Assembly: GCF_000003605.2 (NCBI RefSeq)
Contig: NW_003141833.1
Coordinates: 1-34,919, forward strand
Source of the DNA: Saccoglossus kowalevskii
Taxonomy: Eukaryota > Hemichordata > Enteropneusta > Harrimaniidae
DNA length: 34,919 bases
Direction: 5' to 3'
This document shows, one piece after another, positions 23,401 to 34,091 of this stretch. Numbering within the stretch: the first letter of the stretch is position 1; every line of letters begins with the position of its first letter. The notes beneath the pieces were generated by a model. The model was not told the origin of the DNA, did not search any database, and saw nothing but the letters and a program-made list of their open reading frames with translations. Made by a program: the position numbers and the translations under genes.

Positions 23401-23996
23401 TAGGAAGAAAATATTTTAATATTTTGAAAGGCACCTCAGGCATCTTCTGGCATCTGTCAATTTTTTTTGATCAAATTCTTGCCCACAACATTTTTTTAAA
23501 CAGAATCTAGAAAAAATCTGTTTACTTTCTCCCGAGATTCCACTGACAGTATTACAAAATAAATCGTTCTCCCTAATTCAGAATCTCACTCACAAATAAA
23601 CTTCTAATCAGAATCTAATAATAATTTGTTCACTTTCTTGCTACATTTTGCTAACTCAACCCACAATCAACACAACATATTTCCCTCATGCTGTTACAAA
23701 TTGGTAGCTGAGAATACAAGCCTTCGATTCTGCAGCATAAGTACCCCAAGATAATTGCTGAATCGATCATCTAAACTTCAGAATGTCTAATTTTCCATAC
23801 TTGGTCCAAAACTAAAATTGAAATATGAGAAGTATCCAAGTGATATATGTAAAAAATATCAACTAAATGTTTGCGAGAATATTTGCCAGGGTCAGAGGGT
23901 GTGAGATTCCCATTAAATATTTGTATGCAAACTATAGTGAAACAGTAGGAATCTGATCAAATTCTTGCAACAAATTAGATCCCAAAACTAGCTATT
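20411..23996. other. Region upstream of exon 1, no convincing gene
   Basis: AT-rich. A T-run of about 20 lies at 22629-22648. A small GC-richer block at about 21868-21902 could be a non-coding exon, but no splice evidence is decisive. The repeat with GAGAGAACTGCTGGTGAAAA at 23204 is shared with intron 3. No promoter elements could be assigned. Confidence 0.45.
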
Positions 23997-25075
23997 AAAC
24001 AAGCAGCCTCTCGGCTGAGATAGCTCCGCTGTTAGCAATGCACATTTCAATTAAAGAACAGAAGATATCATTAGAAAATGAACAATATGCATAGTATCAA
24101 TGCAATGGGACTTGCTGTTTTCAACAAGAATTCAAAAATATCATTTTTCACCATAAATGATTGTGGTTTTTAACAAGAAGAAAATATCACTTTTTACCAA
24201 AAATGACAAAAATATTCAACAAAATTAGAGAATTAAAGATATCATTACAAAATGAATAAATCTGAGAGAGGTCCACATGTAGTACCTATATATGTAATAT
24301 CAAAGCAATTGGACTTGCGGTTTAACAAGAAGTCGAAAATATCACTTTTTACCAAAAATGACAAAAATATTCACCAAAATTAGAGAATTAAAGATATCAT
24401 TACAAAATCAACAAATTTGAGAGTGGTTCACATGTAGTACCTATATATGTACGGTAATATCAAAGCAATTGGACTTGTGGTTTTTAACAAGAAGTCAAAA
24501 ATATCACTTTTTACCAAAAATGACAAAAATATTCACCAAAATTAGAGAATTAAAGATATCATTACAAAATGAACAAATCTGAGAGAGGTCCACATTTAGT
24601 ACCTATATATGTAATATCAAAGCAATTGGACTTGCGGTTTTTAACAAGAAGTTGAAAATATCACTTTTTACCAAAAATGACAAAAATATTCATTAAAATT
24701 AGAGAACTAAAGATATCATTACAAAATGAACAAATCTGAGAGAGATCCACATGTAGTACCTATATATGTAATATCAAAGCAATTGGACTTGCGGTTTTTA
24801 ACAAGAAGTCGAAAATATCACTTTTTACCAAAAATTACAAAAATATTCACTAAAATTAGAGAATTGAAGATATGATCATGAAATGAACAAATCTGAGAGA
24901 GGTCTACCCAAGGTACATATACACCAAGTATCAAAGCATTCAGGCTTGTAGTTTTCAAGAAGAAGTCGAAAAAGTAAAACATTGACACGGACGACGGACG
25001 CCGGACGACGATGGACGACGGACAATCACTCATATGATAAGCTCCGCTCGACAAAGTCAACAGCGGAGCTAACTA
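23997..25075 (+). mobile_element. Helentron/pearl-like element with ~157-bp core tandem repeat
   Basis: Starts AAACAAGCAGCCT and carries TAGCTCCGCTGTT near the 5' end. The core has about five ~157-bp units; ATATCACTTTTTACC recurs at 24184, 24340, 24501, 24658 and 24815. The tail is rich in GGACGACGGACG, then a 3' hairpin AGCTCCGCT (25040-25048) / AGCGGAGCT (25062-25070) and CTAA. The 5' TAGCTCCGCTGTT is also the reverse complement of the 3' AACAGCGGAGCTA. No coding capacity. The structure matches that described for molluscan pearl elements; the identity is an inference. Confidence 0.78.
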
Positions 25076-27060
25076 GAGAATATACATGATTGTATTTTTT
25101 CACAAAATATCTTTAAAAATGTTTAAAAATAATTGTATAAGTGTTTTTTTGAAACAGAATCTTTGCTCTGTAGTTAAATATATTTACTGTATCTATGAAA
25201 AATAGTTTTTATCATTTGAGCTAATTCATAATTTATTAAAACTCACTTGCCTTCTATTTATTTTTGCAATATTTTTTTGTTAGCCTTATTCACTTTACAT
25301 TGTTGTTGATTGGAATAAACTACAAATTTTACAGTGCCCAATTTTCCATGCTTGGTCTAAAACTAATGTTGAAATTTGAGAAACATCAAAAGAGATCAAA
25401 TCAAAGCAGTATTATGGGATATATTTTGTTTGTTTGTAGAATTTGGTGTATGAAGTACGGTAGTATGTGCTGTATACCAAATGCAACAAATACGATCAGA
25501 AAATGTTTGAGCAATAATGTAGAATCAGTGATGATAGAATTTTCAGAGACTTAGGGCATTAATAAGTTCAATCGAAGTTGCTCACGAAATTGCATGCAGT
25601 CTCTCTAATCGAAGATTTGTTTGATGTCAGAGGATTTGTTTGATGAACTCCAACTTCTCAAGTTGTCCTGTCCTTTTCTTTCTAAATTTATACATGTTAT
25701 AGGAAATTTTATAGCTTTCGTTGCCACTGCACCCACGCAGATCTGCAACATATGGAACATTTATACTTCCTGGGCTAGTTGTTCTCAGAGCGTTCAAAAG
25801 CGGGATTTGAAACAGCATTGCAGATATTTCAGATAAAAAATAAATCAGTCAGGTTAACTCGCAAACACCTTATAGGTTGGTATATACTCCTTGCGCTGCG
25901 CATGTGTGTCATTTGTGTTGATAAACATTGATTTTCCCACAATTCAATGCGCTCTCCAAATGGAAATTACAAGTATGAGGTTTGAACTGGGCGTGACGTG
26001 CATTACGTTAATTACTGCCCGTGACTCCTTTGATACCTTCCAATCACAGTCAGTTGGCGCACAAGTGATAATAAAATAAATGCAATATTTATTATATGGG
26101 GGCCGCCATTGTCATCAAAAATTGTCATTCCAGCTCAGCAGTCAATCAGCGACGTCCTTACAGTTAGATGACAATTTCAGTTTCAAATACGCCGGGAAAG
26201 TGTTCTATGTTCTTTGTGTAATTAGGTATTCGTATTTAAGAGATTTTTCCACACAAAAACAACGAATTCGGCCGAATGTTGTTACCGGTTGGCTTAATAT
26301 TACCCCAATGGATCGTATGTGAAAGATTGGTATTTTTGTCTTTATTTGGAGGAATCTGAAAAACGTGTTTCACAACTTGTCTCTTTCTTTAGTTTCATGC
26401 CGTTTTCAAGATGGTGGTCCCCATATAGTAAATATTGCATTTATTTTATTATCACATGTGTGCCAGCTGACTGTGCTTCCACTCACCAAAAAAAAATACC
26501 AAATGAAAACTTGATAACGTCTCAATTTGTACTCGTTGATCTGCGCAACATTCACAGTCACCATCTTTGTTTATATGAGACACATATACTAGTATCTTGA
26601 GCATGCGTGGCGCGACAACTACCGCCATTTAACTGCATACGGTATTCAAATTCATTGCTTATTTTACTATATATATATATATATACTTTCAATAAGATAA
26701 TACAACTTTAAACTCCATTACCAAGGTACTTAATATCTTGCGTACTAGTATCATTTTGGTAAAGCCAGACAACGTTTACACATAATTTTTTCCCACGATT
26801 TATACAATGGGTATACAAGAACTAATAACAACAGTTCAAACATGAAGAAAGCTGAAAGCGGGAATGGCTGCAAATAATCTTGATCTCGTATATAGTAAAT
26901 GTGTAACCTCCGCTGTGTTCCCTCGATCATATTTTACAACGATAGCGCGATCTCAGTAAACAGTACGTGACTGACGAAGAGTTTATCATAATCTCGCAGT
27001 CATGATTCGTAGATCCATTGGTAATCATTCAGCGTTTAATAATACTTCACTTTCGCTTTC
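25076..27060. other. Intergenic/upstream segment, no supported gene
   Basis: 25337-25400 repeats a ~60-bp phrase found at 23788-23850 (AATTTTCCAT.CTTGGTC.AAAACTA), on the other side of the Helentron-like element. CpG and GC rise slightly from 25.9 kb with GCCGCCATT (26101-26109) and ACCGCCATT (26620-26628) motifs. A (TA)n run sits at about 26669-26685. Short ORFs here have no recognisable family. Confidence 0.45.
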
Positions 27061-27101
27061 ATAAAAGCACGGTTACTAAAAAAGAGTAACCGTGATAAAA
27101 C
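27061..27101. mobile_element. Tiny palindromic element, 27 bp, duplication ATAAAAG/ATAAAAC
   Basis: Element 27068-27094: arm CACGGTTACT, loop AAAAAAG, arm AGTAACCGTG (10-bp perfect stem). The flanking 7-mers match at 6 of 7 positions (27061-27067, 27095-27101). Confidence 0.7.
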
Positions 27102-27521
27102 CGTATGAAACTTGGGAAACTTACAGGTAACAATACGTCCCGTCTTCACTATAGAGACTTGACTTTCTGGTTTTCACTTTACAAAAGTATACAATATCGT
27201 AACAGCACCATTGCTTATTATGAATACAGACAGGTAAGTCAAAGAACCCGGAAGTACCAAGACACGAAGCACCAAGACATCCTTCATTCTCCACCTATTT
27301 CTCGACGCTTGAGGGCGCTGGTGCATATCTCTGCATTGTACATGCATGAGGTTGAGAAAAAAAAATGAAACTGAGCGGGCTATTTGATAGTTATAAGACA
27401 TGTCAATCAATAACTAAACATATTAAATACAAAGCTGATTCCAGCGAGATAAATACTATACAGAATATTTAAATAGCTACATGACATTTTAGAGAATTGA
27501 CTTAAATGTATGAATTAAAGC

Positions 27522-27691
27522 GGGAGTGTCGTCACCTGCGCACGCGCGGGAATTGAGTCCCAAGAGACCAGGGCAAACAGGGCAAACGACAATAACAACA
27601 CACGCTAAAACGCAAAGACTCATGGGTAGACGCTTGTTTGAAAATAATGAAACGCTATGGCCATCTGGCACATGCGCAGGTGACGACTCCC
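27522..27691. repeat. Inverted-repeat structure with 19-21-bp arms
   Basis: Left arm GGGAGTGTCGTCACCTGCGC (27522-27541, next base A) and right arm TGCGCAGGTGACGACTCCC (27673-27691) are reverse complements except for two extra bases. Weaker similarity continues outward (ATGAAT). About 170 bp; could be a MITE or a foldback. It overlaps an NRF-1-like site. Confidence 0.65.
27537..27548. promoter_or_regulatory. NRF-1-like motif TGCGCACGCGCG
   Basis: Perfect match to the palindromic consensus YGCGCAYGCGCR. Rare in this AT-rich window and compatible with a CpG-type promoter nearby, but it lies inside an inverted repeat and no transcript start can be shown. Confidence 0.3.
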
Positions 27692-28659
27692 CCAGAAGCC
27701 TATTCATAAACGCAAATACGCAAAATTTAATTATTTTGCAATAAATTGTACTCCCGGGCAATAGAAAGATAATGGCCTAAAAAGTTCGGGGGTTACCAGC
27801 CTAATTTCGAGAAAATGGAAGTTATATTTTTAGTTTGATAGTGGCCATTTTGTAAGTATTACAACGCTTTCATCATCATAGGTCCCATCACAGTATATAT
27901 ATTGTGACTAATGGGGTATTTTTCGTTTTACTGAATTATTTCAAAAATCGAGTTTTAAAAAGGGCCTCTAATATTCCGAAAACCATGCTCAAGGTGACTT
28001 ATTATTTTCATATTTCACAATCAAGATTGTATTTTACTGTGCATATTTACTGTGTTTATTTGAACTAAATTCATGGCGACTTTTGTACAACATATTGTTG
28101 TCGTTTTTTCTCAATGTCTAAGAGATGTTCTTGTTTTGTTTGGCATTTTTTTCATTCAAGGGAAACTTACTCAAATAGTAGTTGCAGACTTTATATAACA
28201 TTTAACCAGCCTGCATTTGGCGTCTTGAAATTTGAGAGTAAATCAGCGATCAACCGTTTTTTACGATAGGAAAACTTGGTAATCCTATCACAAATGTAAA
28301 AGTTGCTACCACAAAATGGGACCAACAAACAACTTCTTTTCTTTCATTCCCCATGTAACCATAAACATGGAAAGAATATCATCCCCTGATTATACAACAC
28401 TTACATCAACACTTATTGAAAATAATCTTGGCATGGATTTGGAGATATTCGGTAGCGCATGGTCCTTTGTGGAAGGACTGTGCATAGGTGTCGTCAGGTT
28501 ACCGTTCGCTGATCGTGTACCTTAAAATACAACAATGTTACCGATATGTCTGATATACTTTACTGTGAGCTTAGAGTGTACTGGTTAAATTATATTGCCT
28601 GTAATGAGAATAAGAGCTGAATAAAACAATATTGTCTACTAAGATGGTGTCTGTGGAGG
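27692..28659. other. No supported gene
   Basis: Contains a 69-codon ORF (28316-28525) followed by AATAAA at 28619-28624, with no recognisable family. A hairpin GTCCTT...AAGGAC bounded by CATGG/CTGTG (28458-28482) lacks a matching flanking duplication. Confidence 0.4.
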
Positions 28660-28694
28660 AGTACACCATGGATGTAGTACATCCATGAATACAC
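28660..28694. mobile_element. Tiny palindromic element, 21 bp, duplication AGTACAC/AATACAC
   Basis: Element 28667-28687: CATGGATGTA, G, TACATCCATG (10-bp perfect arms). Flanks match at 6 of 7 bases. Confidence 0.75.
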
Positions 28695-29713
28695 TCAATA
28701 ATTACTAGTAGTTCAAAGGAGTATTTTCAAACGAATTTAATCTGATTTTCTGCATTGTTTTCTTTGCCTCTCAATTGTCGTTTCCGTTTATTCAGCCAAA
28801 GATACCTCGTTTACACGGCAGCATTTTATCGAGATGAGTTCGGCTCCGAAAAATCCCTGGGTTAAGCTTAGGTTGTACTCGGTTTGTAAAGTAAATAAAT
28901 CATGTCAAATTACAACGAAGAACAATACGAATAATTTATTAAGGAGGGAACCATGGATGTAAATGAACAAACTATTTACCTACAAATACTAGGCCCATGA
29001 ACAAACCAAACCTCCCAGAAGACTAACGTTTGTTTTCATGACTATGGCGTTGCTAGGTGTTAAGTCATTCTGTATTACACCACCTCTATGATTACACCCA
29101 TATTTGCAGGGTAGTGCATTACGAAACATCACGTCTCATAATGTTGTATTGATACACCGTGATTAATATACTAGTTCAGAAATAACAAATATAATACACA
29201 CTTCATTTGCTCAGAATTGTAGAAATATTGGTAATGTCGGATGAATGGACGACCAGAAACAGTCCACCCATGGATTTTTTTTCTTTCAGATATTTTAACT
29301 TATCATCGTGTTCAAACTTGAGAAAATTTGACTGACGCATAATTCTTTCCCATATGCCATCTTTTCGGAATTATACAGTAATATGTTTTAATATTCTTCG
29401 TCACCCCCTAATTAACAGAGATTTATGGTAATTCAAATGAATTGCGTTTTCAAGTGTTCAAGATCGTAAAAAAAATAAAATAAGCTGAGAACACTGCTTC
29501 TCGGTTCGATCTATACTTTCCGATACCGAGTTGACTCACGGAAATGTGTTTATTTATTGTCACCTGACATCACAAATATGCTTGGACTACATGTACAATT
29601 CACTTCTCTATTTTCTACTTTCCACCAATTAACAGGGGACTATCTGTTGTGCAGTCGGGCGGAACGAAAGCCGAGTCAACGACAAAGCGTGCCAAGATCA
29701 TCGAATATGCTTA

Positions 29714-29756
29714 GACGGACCATGGAAGTAGCTCCTTTCTACCTCCATGGACGGAC
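29714..29756. mobile_element. Tiny palindromic element, 29 bp, duplication GACGGAC
   Basis: Element 29721-29749 starts CATGGA-A-GTAG and ends CTAC-C-TCCATG (stem 6+4 with a central loop). Perfect 7-bp repeats at 29714-29720 and 29750-29756. Confidence 0.8.
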
Positions 29757-29786
29757 CATAGAGTTGTTTTAGTTCCATGGACGGAC
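29750..29786. mobile_element. Tiny element, 23 bp, sharing duplication GACGGAC
   Basis: Element 29757-29779 starts CATAGA and ends TTCCATG, weakly palindromic. Flanked by GACGGAC at 29750-29756 and 29780-29786, so it shares one copy of the duplication with its left neighbour. Confidence 0.7.
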
Positions 29787-29820
29787 TTGTTTACCTCTTT
29801 CAACTACGGACTAATTTGTA

Positions 29821-29838
29821 GCTCGAGCCGGCTCGAGC
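29821..29838. repeat. Perfect 18-bp palindrome GCTCGAGCC-GGCTCGAGC
   Basis: Self-complementary GC-rich palindrome in an otherwise AT-rich region. No 7-bp flanking duplication, so it differs from the CA...TG elements. Confidence 0.8.
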
Positions 29839-30106
29839 CAAGTTCGGCTCTACTAAACCCTCGGGGTTGAATTCCGATAGGGTTGAGTCCCGACATGGCT
29901 CCGATCGTGTAAACGCATCGGGGCCCAACTATCGGAGCCGGAATCACGCCCTCAATCGTCTTTTTCGAATAACCTCTCATTTCAATTATGGCGGAGACAA
30001 CATCTTTCATAATTTCACGAAATTTCCGGGTTGAATAAGAGGTACGCGTCCTAATATATAGTAACGAATTATTGCGATAAATTGATAGCTCAACGGGAAA
30101 CAGAAA

Positions 30107-30219
30107 ATGGCGTACGAAATTATGCGACAAAAACTCGAAAGAACGACTGAACGGAAACTTTTTAAAGACACTAAAGATAAAAATCGTAGAAGCGATCACG
30201 GTACGATGACGTGTTCCTG
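30107..30219 (+). CDS. Possible first coding exon of an unknown plus-strand gene
   Basis: ATG in good context (GAAAATGG) opens a charged reading frame beginning MAYEIMRQKLERTTERKLFK. A donor-like CTG|GTAGGT follows at 30219/30220, just before the in-frame stop at 30221. No downstream exon was identified and no family is recognised. It lies inside the possible transposon relic 28809-30699 and may be spurious. Confidence 0.2.
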
Positions 30220-30229
30220 GTAGGTTTAG

Positions 30230-30278
30230 ATTCTTCCATAGTTTCTCTATGATAGATAGAGAGAATCTGTGATTCTTC
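30230..30278. mobile_element. Tiny palindromic element, 35 bp, duplication ATTCTTC
   Basis: Element 30237-30271: CATAG-TTTCTCTAT near the left, ATAGAGAGAA and CTGTG at the right; about 12 paired positions around a short centre. Perfect 7-bp repeats at 30230-30236 and 30272-30278. Confidence 0.72.
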
Positions 30279-30709
30279 CTAGTAGTTTAGATATCACTAC
30301 AGTTGAATAGTTACAAAATGGTAATTTTGCATGACAATAACTTGAGCGAATAGGCTGTATTAGACGCATTTTAGCTGCCGTGTTTCCTGTTTATTCGAGA
30401 TACTAGTACCTAAATCGTAATACCAGTCATTGTCTTTTCTACCTCCATAGTCAGGCTCTTTTTTCTCCTAGCCCAACAGCATCATGCCATGTAAAGAAAA
30501 AACACAAGCACGACACTAAAATCGTTCTCAGTCACTAATTATTCAAGGGCACTGTTCCGTTCGACTCTGATCGAACTAAATCGAACTCTGGCAGATCTCG
30601 GTTCTCGTTCGGCTCCGATCGTATGAACGCATTGGAGATAATCTGCTGTTAATCCGTGGGAGAAGTAGTTCGGCTCCGATAGAATGCTGCCGTGTGAACA
30701 TAGTAAATG

Positions 30710-30741
30710 TATAAATCATGGAGGTACCTCCATGTATAAAT
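30710..30741. mobile_element. Tiny palindromic element, 18 bp, duplication TATAAAT
   Basis: CATGGAGGTACCTCCATG (30717-30734) is a perfect palindrome with perfect 7-bp flanks at 30710-30716 and 30735-30741. The shortest and cleanest member. Confidence 0.82.
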
Positions 30742-31359
30742 GAACTATTGATGAGATTGAAGCATTGGATACGCAAGATCCTCGTGCATATTTTGTTTTA
30801 TCATGGTTATATTTTATATTTATTAAGTTCAATTTAATTTAAGTTATTCCACGTCCCCGTGGTCAGAGTAAAACTAAGTGTCTATGATTTAATGGTTCAT
30901 ATTTATTATTTGTTTAGTTAGACAAATTTATATTTTTTTTCCAATTTCTTTCTTTTAACCAAACGTTTGACTAACAGTTATTGTCATTTTTTCAATAAGT
31001 TGAGATGTTTTTCTCCCGAATATGCATAAGCATTTCGAGGAGGCATATTTGCAGTGGCCATGTGTTGTATTCCCGAGTTTCATGTGTATATGTTCGAAAT
31101 GTGGCTGTGTTTACATAGATTATTGAAGTCATCTCAAAGTTGCCATACCTACATAATTTGACTCTGCTGTTACCACCCGATCGTCCCCATATCAATACGC
31201 AAACCATGAATACATGTACCAACAAATGATTACATTCGTTGCTTACCATTACACTTTATTTAGGTCGTATGCCGACTTTAAATACCGTGTTAAAGTAACG
31301 TCACCAACGAAACTCGTGACATTATGCGTTGCCACAAAACATGAAATCATCGTTGAAGC
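30742..31359. other. No supported gene
   Basis: AT-rich. A short CCACG/CGTGG hairpin lies at 30850-30863. No other feature recognised. Confidence 0.5.
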
Positions 31360-31399
31360 TACTAATCACAGCCCCTCTATATAGGGACTGAGTACTAAC
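31360..31399. mobile_element. Tiny palindromic element, 26 bp, duplication TACTAAT/TACTAAC
   Basis: Element 31367-31392 starts CACAG-C-CCCT and ends AGGG-A-CTGAG (10 of 13 positions pair). The flanks match at 6 of 7. The terminal TG appears mutated to AG. Confidence 0.65.
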
Positions 31400-31406
31400 A
31401 CAAAAC

Positions 31407-31620
31407 AAGTGGTGGCGGCACAGGGGGGAGGGGCAGGACGACCGCTCCCTGGAAAAAATATTGGGGGCGTCGCCCCTCTAAAATCAAACTGAAACCCCTT
31501 GTGTCAGCAAAATTTGCCCCTCAAAATGCAGGAAATAGCGTTTCAGAGAGTCTTCGGCCCAAGGTTGACGAGCTGATCTTGCCCCTCATGCACAATTTCG
31601 TGCCGCAACCTCTGACAACT
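31407..31620. repeat. Compositionally distinct GC-rich block, probable old repeat
   Basis: Rich in GGGGAGGGGCAGG, GGGGGCGTCGCCCCTC and TTGCCCCTCA, with CAAAATGCAGGAAATAGCGT. Strongly unlike the surroundings. No open reading frame of use; probably a decayed transposon fragment, family not identified. Confidence 0.35.
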
Positions 31621-32483
31621 ATCCTAGCATTTTATATTTTATTGAGAAGCTTGTAGATTGGCACATAGTGAGGATGACGTGGTTAACTCTGTGATTTCCC
31701 AACAATTCTTGTTATTTACCGGTGCTGGAGAAAGAAGAACTATATATACATAGTCGTGTTCAAAAACATATGTAACTACATTTTGTAAATTGAAATTGTT
31801 TGTTCTATTAAGAGAAAGCGAAAAGTATTTGTCGCAGCACTAATTCATTACTACTTTCACTAAAGGTCAAATCTGAAGTCATTCTGGATTATTTAAATAC
31901 CATGAGGGATGTACGGGCACCTCAAACACGTATCCAAGAGCGAGTTGTGCGGGCATGCATAAGTCACAACACTGATTTGTGCGTGTCGATCTACTTTCAT
32001 CTTATTTTTGTCTTTTTTATTTTGGTGCATTTAAAAATACGAATGGTACCACTATTCAAAACTGCATTCTTTGTCCTTTGGTTACTTGATAATGATATCT
32101 TACAACATATTTGACAGTACACGAAGACTTGACTTACGTGGCATCTGCATACCGTCCAAACATTCTGCGTGCCCGTACAACTCGCCCTCAGATAAGCTTT
32201 CGGTGCACCCGTAAATACATGATGCCATTCACGTTCGCCTTACGTAAACATCATTGTTTATAATCCCAAAAATAATAAACGATGGTGGCATCTTTGTTGA
32301 TTTTAGATTTACAGAAACCCCTCCTACAACAACGCTAGAATATAGTGGCACACAGCGCCGTTGTTGTGCCTTCAAATTTTTAAATCCAAAACTCCATTCC
32401 ATTCACTATGTAAACTAAATGTAAACTGTGAAAAAAATAATCCAAATCCGAGTATAATTTGTGCATGCACCGGCTGCTCTATG
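31621..32483. other. No supported gene
   Basis: A 70-codon ORF (31902-32114) has no recognisable domain. No repeat recognised. Confidence 0.45.
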
Positions 32484-32528
32484 GTCGGACCATGGAGCTA
32501 TAACAGATATATAACTCCATGGTCGGAC
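32484..32528. mobile_element. Tiny palindromic element, 31 bp, duplication GTCGGAC
   Basis: Element 32491-32521: CATGGAG-C-TATA at the left and TATA-A-CTCCATG at the right around a short loop. Perfect 7-bp repeats at 32484-32490 and 32522-32528. Confidence 0.8.
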
Positions 32529-34091
32529 AAACATGACATTGAAATAGAACATTATTAATAAAAAAAAGTCCGCCGGATACTGGACACAAAATCAGATTCT
32601 CAAATTTATTTGTCTTCCGTTGTGTCGGTTCATGGTAAATGGGAGCTATGTGCTGCACTTCGGTACATGCGTTTTCCTGGTAAGCCTAGTGTTCTTTGGG
32701 GGGATTTATTCATCGTCATTATTGCCGTTCGGTACACGACATTACGTCAAAAGTTGATTATATCGTTATATTTAATTTTCCAACTATCAACAACGTAGCT
32801 TTGAAGTTATGGTGCAATTCACTGTCGTTTGTCATGTTCTTACTAATTGTATAGTGCAGCAAATATGTTCGAATAGAGGTATTTCTTGGATGAAACCGTA
32901 ATAATTGAAAGGCATAGATTCGAGTCTTCTTTTCATTCTATCAATCTGGCTTTCACACACAGGTCACGTGATTGCGATCGTTCCCAATTAAATATACTAT
33001 TGATTCATTATGTGTTATATTCAATGTTCGGAGTCATTCGAAGTTCAAAGTGGCGTTTGATTGCGTATACTAGTATTGTAATCGCACAATGACATCACAC
33101 AGAGATAATACAACAAAGAAAAATGAAATATTCGGAATGTTAAAATTACAAAAGAGTTTTTATATACATGTATTACAAACGACGCATGAATCAATACGAT
33201 ATTGTGAAATACGTGAATTGAATGTCCAGTGGCGTTTTGTCTTACACTCACCCTGTCGCCCAAACACACCAAGAGGACTAATTTATAGAGTTTCGGCCAG
33301 TGTTTTGCAGAATGCGGGTTTTTTCGTCTTCGCACATGTTTCCTCACAAACAATAACTGGTGAATACGATTAGTTTATTTATGTCATTGTGTTAATAACT
33401 TGTTAATACATTAATAAAGCCTTTATTGCAGCCCCCTGGTACATGGCACGACAAGCACGGCATATATATTGTCATCTACTAATAACGTGTGCGTTACGAT
33501 CACGACCTATTTATTATTTTCTATTTTTTAAAGGGGAACCGCTCAATCCCATGGATTGCACCAAAGAATCATGGGACACTATTGTTTATGTTGTTTACAA
33601 TGTTAATCTATCTTTTGTTATCCATTGTTATTTTAATCCAGAAAGTAAATTTGTTGTGAAATTAATCTTAACTGGAAGGTGCCCCTTTAAATACGACTGA
33701 AAACAGAAAAAAAAAAACAGAATGTGTTATCGGGAAAGCCTATTGTTTTCTTTCGCAGATCATTCTGATGATGTCGGAAATGATAATACACACCGCGTGA
33801 CGATTACATTGTATATATTTGTAGATTGAATAAACATCTGGGGGATTAACATTTTAGTTTATTCAAACTGTGATTGACGGGTATTTTGCATATATTAGCC
33901 GCTATTGTAAAACAGCGTTGTTCACGTGCGTGTCACGGTACATTTCGGTCGCAAAGAACCATGGGTGAAATTGTTAGCGCATATATTCATGGTCCTACCG
34001 AGATATGTTCGGAGTCATAAGTAGGCCTCAAAACATCTACCCAGAGCTTGAGTCGAATTAGCATACTCATTTCGGGTGCCATCTTGCTCTC
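32529..34091. other. No supported gene
   Basis: Several ORFs of 62-102 codons on both strands, none with a recognisable family or convincing splice context. No repeat structure is clear. Confidence 0.45.

Larger units (their letters stand above)
28809..30699. mobile_element. Possible DNA-transposon relic(s) with GTTTACACGGCAGC ends
   Basis: GTTTACACGGCAGCATTTTA-TC (28809-28830) is inverted at 30678-30699 with 20 of 22 matches. AGTTCGGCTCCGA lies on the inner side of each end. A second end-like module, GGCTCCGATCGTGTAAACGC (29897-29916), recurs directly at 30611 (22 of 25 over 25 bp). This is either one ~1.9-kb element or two shorter nested ones (about 28.81-29.92 and 30.61-30.70 kb). No transposase was recognised. 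Confidence 0.4.

Noticed and set aside
25621-25836. Overlapping ORFs on both strands at 25.6-25.8 kb
   Set aside because: Some exon-like feel on the minus strand (SINVPYVADLRGCSGNE), but no recognisable family, no matching partner exon and no clear splice-site pair.
28458-28482. Hairpin CATGGTCCTT...AAGGACTGTG resembling the tiny palindromes
   Set aside because: Termini fit, but the adjacent 7-mers (GGTAGCG and CATAGGT) do not match, so there is no evidence of insertion.
28316-28525. 69-codon ORF followed by AATAAA at 28619
   Set aside because: No recognised domain, no upstream exon and a weak start context; AATAAA is common by chance in AT-rich DNA.
29490-29510. GGTTCGATC resembling a tRNA/SINE B box
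   Set aside because: No A box at the required distance and no cloverleaf can be drawn.
29804-30199. 131-codon minus-strand ORF
   Set aside because: Crosses the end-like repeat modules and lacks any recognised domain; probably non-coding sequence within the transposon relic.
33547-33575. CCATGGATT...AATCATGG inverted repeat
   Set aside because: Arms are imperfect and the flanks share no duplication.
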